Of a stretch of DNA of 64,000 bases, positions 12,401 to 23,721 are shown one piece after another. Numbering within the stretch: position 1 is the stretch's first letter; each line of letters begins with the position of its first letter. Source of the stretch: Paguma larvata (Eukaryota; Chordata; Mammalia; Carnivora; Viverridae). A program made the translations under genes and the position numbers. The notes below the pieces were generated by a model, which was given only the letters and a program-made list of their open reading frames with translations, searched no databases and was not told the origin of the DNA. The stretch is taken from the NCBI GenBank assembly GCA_030068075.1, contig CM057829.1, positions 82,017,132 through 82,081,131 of the forward strand, written 5' to 3'.

Positions 12401-12795
12401 TGGTTTCACATCATTCATCAGCAATTGGATTATAGCTGTATTGCAATTTGCTTAATTGGTATCAAAGCAAAAATTATGCTGTACTGGACAGGTTGTTAAC
12501 AGAATGCAACAAAGGGAGAAAAATGTAGTCTCTAGCAAATCTGAACATCACAATATATGCTATCCCTATCAAGGCAAGTGGATTGGTTTTAAATGTCATG
12601 ATGAATAATTAGAAACTGTGAGCACGATCTGTGATCATTCAGCAAGTATTTTGTTAAAATACTGTACACTTCTGGCTAGAAACTTTGAATTTCTAAATCA
12701 TGTATTAAAAAAAAAAAAAAACTAAAGAAAAGAGATCAAATCGTGCCATCAAAAAGAGAAAGGTAAGTTTTCCTGCCTTAGGAACAAAAGGGCAA
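9466..12795. other. Non-coding, mostly single-copy
   Basis: No gene supported. A short L2/MIR-like 3' end lies near 10495-10530 (ATGCATGCAATAAATACTAT). The plus frame at 10794-11027 (77 codons) has slightly richer composition but no recognisable domain. The interval 12340-12700 is complex AT-rich DNA with homeobox-type TAATTG/ATTA motifs and no repeat signature (see findings). Confidence 0.5.
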
Positions 12796-12812
12796 TATAT
12801 ATATATATATAT
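12796..12812. repeat. (TA)n microsatellite
   Basis: Uninterrupted TA alternation of about eight units in AT-rich surroundings, roughly 75 bp after a run of about 15 A at 12706-12721. Confidence 0.9.
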
Positions 12813-13050
12813 TAAATGAAGCTCTCAAAATGACTGTACTTACCCCAGGATGGACAAGAGCTTCATTTTTCATCATCAGAATTCACATTTTGATCCCCTT
12901 TGAAATGTAATTTGAAAAGCTAGTAACCGATTTAAACATGGCCATATTCTAGTTAGAATCATGACCTCTTTTGCATCAAAGAATTGTGAAAATAATTCTT
13001 AAAATTCTATAATTGAACACAGTTACACTTTCAAAGACCTATTTTATTTA

Positions 13051-13085
13051 CACACACACACATACACACACACACACAAACACAC
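13051..13085. repeat. (CA)n microsatellite
   Basis: ACACACACAC runs interrupted by CATAC and AAAC, about 35 bp. The interruptions suggest an older and less mutable tract. Confidence 0.9.
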
Positions 13086-13754
13086 GCCTCTGTACCTGTA
13101 TCTAACTCATGTTCATCTAAACATAAAGCCTAAAATCAGCTTTCTAAAAATCTACTTGAAAATGGAATATCAGACTAGAAAATATATATAGACTCACACA
13201 TAAACATAATTATTTGTAATAAATTCCACCTGCCTAATTATAGATTCAACACCTTATTTTAAAATCCAGTGCATCCCTTCATCATATATTAATAGCAGAG
13301 AATGAAGATGCAGCAATTAATGACAATTGAAAAGCAACTTGCATTTAAAAAAAGAAATAGTGATTTATAAAATGATATTTCTCATGTAAAACCAATATAA
13401 TTGTGAGTTATATTTTATGCCTCATGATATATATTTTTACATAAAAATTTATATCTGTGTAAAAATAGGCAGATAGAAGTAAGCAGAGGTGAGAGTAAAC
13501 ACCCCTATTCCTTTAGTAAGTAATAGTTGAGTATTACTAACATGGTTCTTTGCTATTCCATCTGACAAATTCAAAAAGGGCATCATAGATTCATTGAACC
13601 TTGTAGCCAAAAGGGAATTTTGAAATCTTTTAGTACAAACTCATCACACAGTTCAAAATGTCAATCAAAATATATTTAAATACATTAGAGATGAATATTT
13701 TCATCAAGCAGATCTTATGATAATGCACGTACACATGGAGCCAGACATTAGGCA

Positions 13755-13945
13755 TTCTCAATCTTGACTACATATTAGAATAACCTGGGAAGTTTTTAAA
13801 AAATACTCATGCCTGGGCTCCCCATCTCTAGAGAGTTTGTTCAATTTGGTGGATTCTGGCCGTCAGCGTGTTCTAAAACTCACCAGCAGCATGCTTCCAG
13901 AGCACACACTAGGGTGCAGCCACCAGGATTGAGAACCACCGACCC
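13755..13945. mobile_element. MER5A-like hAT-Charlie MITE, near full length
   Basis: It begins with CATTCTCAATCTTGAC, contains AATAACCTGGGAAGTTTTTA, GCCTGGGCTCCCCATCTC and TTTGGTGGATTCTGGC, and ends with the near-complementary GATTGAGAACCACCGA. These are imperfect terminal inverted repeats (CTCAATCTTGA and TTGAGAACC types). Length of about 190 bp fits the family. Confidence 0.78.
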
Positions 13946-14177
13946 ACATGAATCACAGAAGCGTCCCTGTTAGGAGGAGATATCAAAATGCAAATGCAAA
14001 ATGTCAAAAATGAGCAAAGCCTATTTCCAAGTTAAAACAAATTGTTAATATGGCAAACCGGATTCACACATGTAAATTCATATAAATAGTCCTTTCCGTG
14101 TTTATTAAGTGAATCATTATGCACACATATTTTTAAATTTTTAATTAAGGCTATTTTACATTTCTATGACATTGAAG

Positions 14178-14330
14178 TTGTTAAAAAGCACTTTACCAAC
14201 ATTAATTGTGCTTCACAATATTCCTATAAGCTACATATTATTATTTCTGTTTTACAAATGGGAAAACATAAGCATGAAGAGGCTAAACTAATTGCCCAAA
14301 GTCAAGCAACTAATGAATGTTATAGCAGGG
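14178..14330 (-). mobile_element. MIR SINE
   Basis: Reverse MIR core: TGTTTTACAAATGGGAAAAC, AGGCTAAACTAATTGCCCAA and GTCAAGCAACTAATGAATG match the complement of the MIR segment TTACTTGCCCAAGGTCACACAGCTAGT. Confidence 0.8.
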
Positions 14331-14538
14331 AAAATAAGGGGAGGGAGTATTCTAATTCTTAATTTCCTTATCTAATAAAGTTTTCCACAGGGGTCAGAAA
14401 GGACAAAATCCTGCAAAAAAATGTTTTAAATTTGGGGCTTTCTTTTTTAGAAGGCACTCTGTCATTATCTACAAATATTTATCATGTAGCCTCAGTGGAT
14501 AGGACGACATGCTAGACACATTGAACATGAAACAGTAC

Positions 14539-14640
14539 AGGACCAAGAACCTCTATTTCATGTACTGAATCAAGAACCTTCATTCCATATATAGGACCGA
14601 GAACTTCCATACCAAAAAAGGACTAAGAAATTCTATCTGA
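14539..14640 (+). repeat. Degenerate 27-bp minisatellite, four units
   Basis: Four consecutive units start at about 14539, 14566, 14593 and 14619. Each begins AGGACCAAGAAC or a variant (GAATCAAGAAC, AGGACCGAGAAC, AGGACTAAGAA) and continues with a C/T-rich TTCCAT-type block. Spacing is 27, 27 and 26 bp. It is not part of any repeat family I recognise. Confidence 0.75.
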
Positions 14641-15178
14641 GGTGAGTATATACAAAGTGAACAGCCATACAAATATCATCTATGCTAAGAGCCAGATTTG
14701 TGGTGAAGAAAGAACTATAAGGATTCAGAGGAAATTTTTGGAAAAGTTTGAAATCAAACTGGTGTAAAGACATGAAAAAAATTAAAGGCAAAAATGTGTA
14801 CAAATATTTGGGAATGTATAATTCCTTCATTTCTTTTCATCTCGGAATTTATGGAGGGGAGTATAGATGGTAAACTTTGGAAATGTGGTAAAGGCTAATG
14901 GGGGAAAAGGCTTGAAGAGCAGGCTGAGAAGTATGGATATTACACTACAGGCAAAGGGCAAAAACACTGGTAATTTTTTACTGTGAGAGGTTTCACAGGC
15001 AAAGTACTACACAGGAATATTTATCCAAAACAGACTTGGTAGGAAACATTTAAATGGGAGGAACCAGAGCAAAGCCGCTAATTAGAATATAAATCGTTGG
15101 CTGAGGTGAACAAAGTACTGAACAGAAAATGTGGAAATAGAGAGACACACATGGATTGACAAGACCTTTGGGGAAAAA

Positions 15179-15179
15179 A

Positions 15180-15212
<33 letters not shown>
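15179..15212. repeat. (CA)n microsatellite
   Basis: Uninterrupted CACACA tract of about 16 units, likely length-polymorphic. Confidence 0.95.
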
Positions 15213-15214
<2 letters not shown>

Positions 15215-15534
15215 AAACAAAATAAACTAAAAAGTATTAAAAGACCTGATAAATAACTGACTATAGAAAAAGGGGGAAAGAATGTAAAGGTTATACAAGT
15301 CTACTAGCAGAAGCATACTCTACGAATCCTCTAGCTAGGTCTTAAATACATGTTGTGTTGTAGAACTCTCCTGTATATGTGGCATCCCATCTCATATTAG
15401 GATAGCCCTAATTACCAGGAAGCTTATTTTATTTGGCAAGAAAAAAATTTATTCATAACTTTCACTTGTAACTTTTATCCATTGGTTCTAGGTTTATCCT
15501 TATATCACCCTAGTTCACAAATGCAATTATTTTT

Positions 15535-15750
15535 CCTCTAAGGGTCAAACGGTCGAAATTTTGGGCCTTTTAGGCCATATGGTCCCTGTCACAATTACTC
15601 AACTCTGCTGTTGTAGGGAGAAAGCAGCCATAGACAATACACAACATGAATGAACGTGGCTTTGTTCCAATGAAACTTTGTTTACACAAACAGATGGCAG
15701 GTCAGTTTTGGCCCAAGGGCTATGGTTTGCTGACCCCTGCTGTAGCTCAT
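15535..15750. mobile_element. hAT-type non-autonomous DNA transposon (MITE)
   Basis: The ordered blocks are TTTTAGGCCATATGGTCCCTG, CAATTACTCAACTCTGCTGT, GAAAGCAGCCATAGACAATA, TGTTCCAATGAAACTTTG and GTTTGCTGACCCCTGC. They are those of a common mammalian hAT-Charlie MITE that carries CAACTCTGCCGTTGTAG and AGTTTGCCGACCCCTG. It is non-coding. I leave the family name open because I cannot run a comparison. Confidence 0.7.
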
Positions 15751-16635
15751 AACTATGTTTAACATAATTTAAGGCACATTTTATCCTTCCAACTTTCTAC
15801 AAAATCGCCTTCTCCAGCCTAAAGGTTGACTATTCCTGATAAGACAGGGTTTTGAATCATACTTCCATGCTTCTCAGCAATGTATCCATATATTTTTTAG
15901 ACTGTTTCACAGTTTAATAAATCTCTCTCAAAATGGTCAGATAAGCAATAGATTGAGGTTACTGACTCTTTTTTTTTTGACACTAGGTGTACTAACAAAC
16001 TCTCTGATTGAATTAAATATTCATGAATAGTCACATTACCCTATTCACTCATGCATCAGATTAAGACTCCTTTCTGCGCTTTGAGGAGATAGGCCGCTCT
16101 AAGGCTGCTATCTCTGCTCTCTGTGACTTTCACTTTTCCTAACTGTGCACTATGGCAACAAGATAGGTAAAGACTGATGTGTGAAGTTCTAGAAAAGCAG
16201 ATATAAATGCTCAGTGCCTAATGGACTTGCTTCCTACCTCCAAAAGCCTAGTCTAGGCTATGTCTCCTCTGATCCAATTTCTAGGTGTTTCCTAGTTCTG
16301 ATGTCCTCATTGTCCTGTGAGCTAGAAAGGATCTGTGGAGTAATGATCGGTGAGGCCAGAACTCAGATTCATCCACATGGGGCTGGGTTCAAACTGGGCA
16401 CACATAGAGGAGGCATTTGCTGAGACAAGATGAGAGCCGTGTCCATCCCTTGGACATGATGATAACATCGTGATAAATATCCCTTGGATATTTATTTAGC
16501 TGAATGATGTCTGCTTTTGCATCTGTAATTTTTGGTCAAAGGGTAGAATAACCATCAATGATTCTTCATTACGCATACTTTTTTTCAACTTGAGGTTGAA
16601 TGAAAACCATCTGAAGAACTGATGTTGTTGCTACA
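15751..16635. other. Non-coding, no identified repeat
   Basis: Nothing supported. The 69-codon plus frame at 16214-16423 has no recognisable motif. Confidence 0.5.
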
Positions 16636-16639
16636 ACCA

Positions 16640-16870
16640 GCCACTCTTTATCAAGTCAACCTTCGTTATCGTCTTCATAGCTATTTATCACTAGGTGGTC
16701 TTTCCTCCTTCTTCTCTCCCTACATTCCTTTCTTCCTTTCCTGCTCTCTCCCTCTTTATTTATTTGTTTGTTTGTTTGTTTATATTCTTTCTCTTAGTAG
16801 AACGTATGCTCCTAAGAGCAAAGACTTTGATCTAGTAGCTATAAAGTTCTAGGAACTGTTTAGTGTAGAG
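16640..16870 (+). mobile_element. Possible L2 3' fragment with TTTG tract
   Basis: CT-rich sequence leads into a (TTTG)n stretch at about 16760-16785, then AGAACGTATGCTCCTAAGAG and CAAAGACTTTGATCTAG. These resemble the L2 segment AGAATGTAAGCTCCATGAGGGCAGGGACTTTG. The match is weak. Confidence 0.4.
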
Positions 16871-17054
16871 GATCAGTGGCGAAAAAGACCTAGGCTTTAC
16901 CCTTAAGAATCTAAACTTTGGGGAAACAAGAAAATAATTAATAAAATTACAATATATAGTTATACCTAATGTGCTTGCCTCCATGTTTTTTCGCATGAAC
17001 TATATAATAACTTCTCTACTTTTTTTACCAACAAACTTAAGTTTTCATGTCTAT

Positions 17055-17450
17055 TCTAGTTATCTGATGCTATGTCACAACATTCTAAAACTTGGCTTGA
17101 GACATCATGTATTTTGCTCCTGAATCTGTAATTTGGATAAGTTTCTGCCTCTGTTCCTTTTGAGGTCAGCTGGGATGGCTAGAAGACTGGAATGAAATGA
17201 AGGCCTCTTCTCTCACAAATCTGGAGATTGAATATGGCTGTTGATTAGAACACTGGCTGGGGCTGTAGGCCAGAATTCCTAAATGTGGCCTGTCCACATG
17301 GTCTCACCTGTCTTCTGGCATATGACACAAAGGATGATTTCAAAGAGGAGAATCCCAAGAGAGCTCAATCAGAACTGTGATGCCTTTTCTAACCTAGCCT
17401 TCTAGTCAGGCAGTGCCTATGGTGTCCTATTCTATTCATCAAAAGAAAGT
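17055..17450. repeat. Ancient interspersed repeat, family not assigned
   Basis: The order GATGCTATGTCACAACATTC, CAAAACTTGG-like text, GAGGTCAGCTGGGATGGCT, CACATGGTCTCACCTG and TATTCTATTCATCAAAAG resembles a frequent old mammalian repeat that begins CTATTGCTGCATAACAAATTA and ends with CTATTCGTTAGAAGCAAGTC. I cannot name it reliably. Confidence 0.45.
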
Positions 17451-19315
17451 ACTTAAGACTGGCTCCCCTATTCTAGGAGAGAAGAAACAGTCTCAATTTT
17501 TTTTTTATAGGAGAAATATGGACATGTTTTAAAGCTCCCATAGTCCTTCTGTATACCACAGATTACTTACATTTCTTCATCATGAAAAATACCTCATCTC
17601 TCCATAAGGCCACCCAAAGAGGCCTACAGCACTGGGGTCACACTTAAAGTCTAGGATTTCGTTATCTTTATCAGGTTATGGTGACATGTGACATCTGTCA
17701 AATTCTAGTCAGGCACATGTTGCTAGTCCCAATTTCTGGAAACCGTTCTCAAAAGGTTGTAGTACTGCCCTCGGGGCTCTTGACTCCACCTTCTGAGTTA
17801 TCCCTCTTTTTACATGAAACATGGCTGGTGTTTGTAGTTGATTACTTTTGTTAGCCTTCTTACTGTCCATGATAGTTCCAGAACCCAAAAGACTCTTCAC
17901 GTTGTAATGTTTCTGCCTCTTTCAGTTCAAGCTGATACAATTAAAAAAAAAAAAAAAATCCTTAGACGAAAACTACCCACCCCTTCAACAAATTTCTTTA
18001 AGATGAATCTTGCTCTACTTTAAGTTCCCTGGAACACTGCTGTGGAGACAGTTCTCTCAAGATTCTTAGAGGGCCTTTTGTCTATTTGAAAGGGTCTATA
18101 TGGCACCCCCTTAAATCTTTCTGAGGTCTTAACAAAGGGATTTATAGTTACATCCTTGGTTTTATCTTTAGACTATGTTTCTCTGAGACTGCCCTAGATT
18201 TGATCTTTGCCTGGAAGCTGTTATTTAATTATAGCATCTTTTGCAATCTGGAGGGTCTGGGAATAAGAAACCATTTTATTTTTGAACCCAGAAAGGCCAA
18301 GACCCTTTATATTTAACTCTTTTTTATTTCTTTCCTCATTTCTTCCTTCCTTCTGTCCATCCATCATTTTTTCTATCCCTTTATTTTTCATTATTTTTTC
18401 TCTCTCCCCTTACATTTTCCTATAGATCGACCAGAAGAAACTCAATGGCACCTTAAGCATTCTACCTGGAAATCTCTTCAGCTGTATCATCCAATTCCTT
18501 TAGTGCATCTTCTGTTTTTCATTTTTGATGGCAGGAATTTCAAACAAGTTATAGACATCTGTTAAAATCACCATAATATCTAAAGGCAATAATGAATGTG
18601 AGATTAGGAAAGATTACTGATTCATTAATCTAAACATATTCTAACTTCAACTTTATTATTAACTAGTAATATTACCTTATCCAGATTAAACTTTTAAAAA
18701 AAATTAATAAATGAAGTCCTATGTGATTATTTTCAAAAAGAAGTTAGACATCTCTACCAGGCAAATAATTTTTAATAAATGAAAAAACAGAATGTCAAGT
18801 ATATAACATACTTGTTCACGTTGAAGTTATGATGACACCTATTCCTATTTTACAACATATTCCCAAAATAACCAATTATGAGTATACCAGGGGTTAACAT
18901 CAAACTATATTTTTAAAAAATCACGATCAAGTGACCATTTACAGATTTCCAATAACATTCTGGGTTCCCAGTGTCCCTCAGAGGATAGAAATAACAACTC
19001 AACATCTTAGTGTAAGCTTCTCAGCACCTAAGATAAAAGCTTTCACATACAGTAAGACTGAAGTTATGTAAGTTAGCTGCAACTTCCATTACCATTTCCC
19101 CATCAGTCCTGACCCTCAATTCTATTCCAGGGCAGTGAAATTATATCATTTTAGCATGACAAAGAAGCATTATGATCACCTAGCCCAATGAACTGCCAAT
19201 ATCAATGACACATAAACTGGGGAATAGGACAAAATGAAATCATAAAGCAAAGAGGACTTCCAGTCATTAGCCATTAGGCAATGGAAAAATCATTGGAGAA
19301 GTTCAAGTATAGAAG
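17451..19315. other. Non-coding, low-complexity patches
   Basis: Contains an A17 run at about 17941-17957 and a pyrimidine-rich stretch at 18310-18420 (TTTCCTC/TTCC/CATC). No gene or clear interspersed repeat is seen. Confidence 0.5.
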
Positions 19316-19326
19316 TATTGAGGATA

Positions 19327-19522
19327 GGAGCACCTAGGTGGCTCAGTCAGTTAAGCAACCAATTTTGGCTCAGGTCATGATCTCACAGTTTGTCGGCTTG
19401 ATCCCTGCATGGGGCTCTGTGCTGTCTTTGGGGAGCCTCTTAGGATTCTCTCTGCCCTTCCTACAGTTGTGCTCTTTCAAAATAAAAAAAAAAAAAAAAA
19501 AAAACTTAAAAAAAAAAAAGAA
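19327..19522 (+). mobile_element. CAN-SINE, first of a tandem pair
   Basis: Head GAGCACCTAGGTGGCTCAGT, B-box-like region, core, and a long tail of two A runs separated by CTT. An 11-bp direct repeat TATTGAGGATA occurs exactly before this copy (19316-19326) and exactly after the next SINE (19731-19741). The target duplication therefore brackets both SINEs as one unit. Confidence 0.94.
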
Positions 19523-19524
19523 AT

Positions 19525-19730
19525 AGGGGTGTCTGGGTGGCCCAGTCAGTTGACATCTGGCTCTTGATCTAGGTTATGATCTCATTGTTTGTGGGTTCAA
19601 GACCCATGTTGGGCTCTGAATTGGCAGTGCAGAGCCTACTTGGGATTCTCTTCTCTCTCTCTCTCTCTCTCTGGCCCTCCCCTGCTCATGTTCTCTCTCT
19701 CTCTCTCAAATAAATAAAAATTTAAAAAAA
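19525..19730 (+). mobile_element. CAN-SINE, second of a tandem pair
   Basis: Head GGGGTGTCTGGGTGGCCCAG starts immediately after the A-rich tail of the first copy, in the same orientation. It has an expanded (CT)n block and an AAATAAATAAAAATTTAAAA tail. It shares the outer 11-bp direct repeat with its partner. Confidence 0.94.
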
Positions 19731-19842
19731 TATTGAGGATAAAATGAACTGGCAATTATATTATCATTGAATGATAGGAATGTCAAAGTGTATATTTATT
19801 AAATAGTCAGTAGGTTGAAAGTATATTTAAAGATCAGCTTTA

Positions 19843-20001
19843 GGGGTGCCAGGGTAGTTCATTCGGTTAAGCCTCCGATGTCTGCTCAGGTCATGATCTC
19901 ACCATTCATGAGTTCGAGCCCTGCATCAGGCTCTGTGCTGACAGCTTGGAGCCTGTAGCCTGCTTCGGATTGTGTGTCTCCCTCTCTCTGCCCCTTCCCC
20001 A

Positions 20002-20032
<31 letters not shown>

Positions 20033-20053
20033 AAAAATAAATAAACATTAAAG
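19843..20053 (+). mobile_element. CAN-SINE with target-site duplication
   Basis: Full-length copy with head GGGGTGCCAGGGTAGTTCAT, a long (CT)n block and tail AAAATAAATAAACATTAAAG. It is flanked by a 14-bp direct repeat with one mismatch, AAAGATCAGCTTTA at 19829-19842 and AAAGATCAGTTTTA at 20054-20067. Confidence 0.95.
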
Positions 20054-20067
20054 AAAGATCAGTTTTA

Positions 20068-21470
20068 ATAATTTAAAATATTGCCAAAGTCAAGTGTATG
20101 ATAATAGTACTAATATAGGTTTGTTTTTTTTTTAAGGGTAAGAACCTGTATTTTGGTGAAAACCTCAAGAATTCTTCATGCTATGTATGGTCTCAATGCA
20201 CCAAAAAATGAAATACCTTAGAAAAATTTTCATGGTCTGTGAAAAGGTGGAATATTTTACTAAAACACATACTAAATTGAACCTGATAATCGCTCTCAGT
20301 TAATCAAGTGGTTGGCCAAATGCTACCAAAGCTATTAGATGTAATGTATACAAGCTATTACAAGGACTAAGAAACCAAAGAATGGAAGATCCTCCTGTAG
20401 AGAATCAATCAAAGTCTTTGAGAGGAAATAAAATTAATTTTCAATTTATGATAACAGGTTATACTTTGGAATATGATCTATTGCTTGCTATTAATAATGT
20501 TCACAAAGACTCACCAGAAAAGAGAGGTAAGAGTGATTATTTTACTTTTAAAATAATTAAAAATGATTATTTTTTTCCTAACATGAAACAAGGTACATGC
20601 AAAAACACAACAAAAATGGCATTCCAAAAAAATACATATGGAAATTAGAATCAGAAAATAAAAGGATTTGCATGACTATAAAGAAAAAGATTCATAAGCA
20701 AGTGAGTCCAAAATTAATTTCTGAAGGACTATTTTCTATCTCTTTATTGATATGGTGTAATTTTGACTGAAGAAATATTGGAACCCAATGAGACATTATC
20801 TGAACGCTTAAAACCACTAATTCTGGTTTTTTAATATCTAAGCATTAAAATATTGAAAAAAGAAGAGATTAAAGAATAATATATGGAACTAGATACTATA
20901 TTAAGAAGTGGCCAAATCATGCTACATGTGGCCATAATGTGTATATGTTTATAGTAAACATATACATATAAACAAAATTTTCTGTTTTAATAATTTTAAC
21001 ATGATATGTAAAATTCATGGTTCATTTCTGAATTCCAGTTGCTACAAATATCAGCTGATTGAGGTTTCTTCTGATTAAATTTAAGAAAATAAAATAAGAA
21101 ACCTAGTGTAATTTGAGATTACTAACAATGGAACACAAATATATTAAGTATCTTATTACAATAATTGGTGCCATTGCCAAAAATAAATTTAATGGAATAA
21201 GTACATACTAATTTATTAAGTCCATATATTTTCATTGTATTGTTAATTCAAAAGTTGTTGAGCCTTCAATGGAATATCTGGACATGCACAATAATAATGA
21301 AATTCAGTCATTTTAAATATTTGTTTACTGTCACTTATCTCTCATACCTTTGCTAGTTTTACTACTTTAAAAACAATGGTTTTATATACTTTTATATTTT
21401 GTCATAATGAAGGTGTGTCTTTGTCACAGTAGAAGATCACATTATATTTAACAGTAACTTCATTTGATTT
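20068..21470. other. AT-rich non-coding region with one hairpin
   Basis: No recognised repeat or gene. The 88-codon plus frame at 20382-20648 is Lys/Asn-rich because of AT bias and shows no domain. A near-perfect inverted repeat lies at 20940-20966. Confidence 0.5.
20940..20966. repeat. Perfect inverted repeat (hairpin)
   Basis: Arms of 12 bp (TGTATATGTTTA and TAAACATATACA) around a 3-nt TAG loop. Pairing continues outward after one G-T wobble. It could be the centre of a small palindromic element or just a palindrome in TA-rich DNA. Confidence 0.8.
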
Positions 21471-21497
21471 ACACACACACACACACACACCACACAG
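21471..21497. repeat. (CA)n microsatellite
   Basis: ACACAC tract of about 10 units followed by CCACACAG. It abuts L2-like sequence. Confidence 0.92.
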
Positions 21498-21499
21498 TA

Positions 21500-22075
21500 T
21501 GTAGACCTCCATTCTTTCCTTTAGCTTTGCACATTTTCTGGGCAGGACCTTTTAATGTCTCAAGTCTGGATCCTTCTTTGCAGCTCCAGACTTTTCTTGC
21601 TTGACATCTCCACCAGAATGTCTCACAATATATTTTAAACTTAACATATCCAAAATAAAACTCTTGATTTCCTCCCAAATTTATTACTGTACTCATTTAT
21701 ATTTCAAGATAAAGTACCTCTAAGCATTTGGTTATCAATGTCATCTGGAGGTCAACCCCAACACACCCAATCCGTCATCTGTAGGAATTCTACATTCAAC
21801 GTATATTTTAAAGCCCTTCTATTTCTGCTACCATTCCTTAATCCAATCCATGACTGTATTGTAAAATGTATGTTTTGAATTCTAATTCAGTAAATATTGG
21901 TTAAGTATGATTCACATAACAAAGATTCATTGGAGTCCTCAATATTTAAAACCAAAACATTTGAACGACTGTGGTAGACTATAAGGTCAACAAATGTAGA
22001 GATACGTTATTCTCACCATTACATACTAGCACTTAGTATGGAGTCTAGCGCAAGATATTTGTTGAATAAATATAC
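21500..22075 (+). mobile_element. L2 LINE 3' region
   Basis: GACATCTCCACCAGAATGTC, TTTTAAACTTAACATATCC and AAAATAAAACTCTTGATTTC match the L2 blocks GACATCTCCACTGGGATGTC and CTTAACATGTCC. CCAATCCGTCATCTGTAG and CTTAATCCAATCCATGAC follow. The end at 22020-22072 has ACTAGCACTTAGTATGGAG and TATTTGTTGAATAAATA, the usual L2 terminus. No intact ORF. Confidence 0.75.
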
Positions 22076-23184
22076 ACATGAGGATGAAACAGTTTCTGTG
22101 GAAATTGGGGTGAGTGCCAGATTTCTAGGAGTTAAAGAGTCGTCAACTTCAGTAAACACTTTCTTCCAGAGGTTTCACAGCAAGTGAAATGGGATAAATG
22201 GAAAAGGTGTTAAGGACGGAGGCACAGACAAAAGATTGATTCAAGATGTAGGGTTTGGCTCTGTTTAATTTGCACGGCCTCATAGTTGTGTGTACAAGAA
22301 TGTGTTCTAGACGAATTCTTTTTGGTTCATGTGCCATGATGAGTATACACTGTGCTTGGAATTCTTTGATAGTTCTTTTCCAGACGTCTCCCCTTCCAGA
22401 CTTCCAATATAAAGTCACAGCATATGGACTAAAGCATTTTGTAAGTCTTGTTGCTTCTGGGAGGTCTTCAAAGCACACAATGTGCTCTGGCTCTCTCGTA
22501 TCATGGCTACAAGTTGCAATATCAACCATCGTTTTGATATATAGTCAAAAAGGAAAGCAATGCCCTTCCTCCAGTTTGCAATGGAGAAGCAATAGCAATT
22601 ACTGATATCACAACCCTGGAAAACACCGAGGAGGAATGGAACACAGTATGAGACACAAATCCTGCTACAACAGCATGTGCAAAGCTAGGAAGGAAGCAAT
22701 CTGGGTGAGCAATTTCATGGGGTGCAGTGTCATTCACTCCCTAGAATAAACCTGTACTTTTAAACATGCGGTTTTCACTAGGGTATTTTTATCTGAATCT
22801 CTGTCTCTCTTTTTCTAAAGTCTGATTTTGAACTGCCAGCTCCTATATTTTTATGTGACTTTGCCACTGCCTTAATTCCCTTTGAGGTCAGTTCTGCTTG
22901 GCCATTCAGAATACATGTGGCTCTCGCTCTCTCATCGTTCCCGTTTACCAACTTAGAATTAGCAGTGGTTCTTCTACAATGAGAGAAGAAAGCAAACAAA
23001 CTGAAAATCAAAACCATGGTATAAGTTTCATAAGCACACTAAATGTAAAATAAATGATGGATGTAAAAAATGGCTACGTGGAAATTCTGTTAACGTGATA
23101 AGGACAGCAATTTTCAGCCTAACAGAATGTATCACCTTACCAACAGGATAAGTGAAGTAACATAATTATATTGATTATAATTGA
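22076..23184. other. Unassigned non-coding block
   Basis: 22140-22740 is less AT-biased and open on several frames: minus 22149-22529 (126 codons), plus 22255-22605 (116 codons) and minus 22522-22737. Frames open on both strands at once argue against real coding. I recognise no domain, tail or flanking duplication. It may be an unrecognised old LTR or internal ERV fragment, or single-copy DNA. Confidence 0.45.
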
Positions 23185-23676
23185 TGTTGTGGGCCAAATG
23201 ATGGCCCTCAAAAAGATGTATGTGTGTATAAATGTCCTGGTCTCCAGAACCTGTGAACATTAGCTTATATGACCAGAAAAGAGTAAACGTTACCTTCTAT
23301 GGCGAAAGGTATGATTAAGTGAGAGGGTGCTTGTACTGGATTATCCTAGCAGGCTATAAATGCATTCACAGGTTATCTCATAAGAAGGAGTTTTGAGACA
23401 GAAACACACAGGAGAAGAGAGGAAAGAAAAAGCAATGTAATTATAGAGGCGGAGATTGGAACGATGTGACCACAAGCCAAGGAATGCCCGTAGCCACCAG
23501 AAGCTGGCAAGGCAGGGGACAAATTCTCTCCTACTGATTCACATGAGAGTGCTGCCCTGCAGACACTTTGACTTCAGACTTATGACCTCCAGAACTGTGA
23601 GAAAAAACATTTGTGTTGTTTTGAGCCTCCCAGTGTGCAGTCATTTGTTACTCCAGTGCTGAGAAACTAATATACA
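23185..23676 (+). mobile_element. MLT1A-like LTR (ERVL-MaLR)
   Basis: Starts TGTTGTGGGCC and ends CTAATATACA, the TG..CA form of an LTR. Characteristic blocks in order are TGTCCTGGTCTCCAGAACC, GAGGCGGAGATTGGAACGAT, CACAAGCCAAGGAATGCC, CCACCAGAAGCTGGCAAGG, CCTCCAGAACTGTGAGAA and TTTGTTACTCCAG. This matches the MLT1A-type consensus as I remember it. It is a solo element of about 490 bp with no internal region beside it. The 68-codon frame inside it is not a gene. Confidence 0.85.
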
Positions 23677-23721
23677 GGGCAAACATTAGAGTCACATTAC
23701 TTTTGTTTCCTTCTTTAGGTT

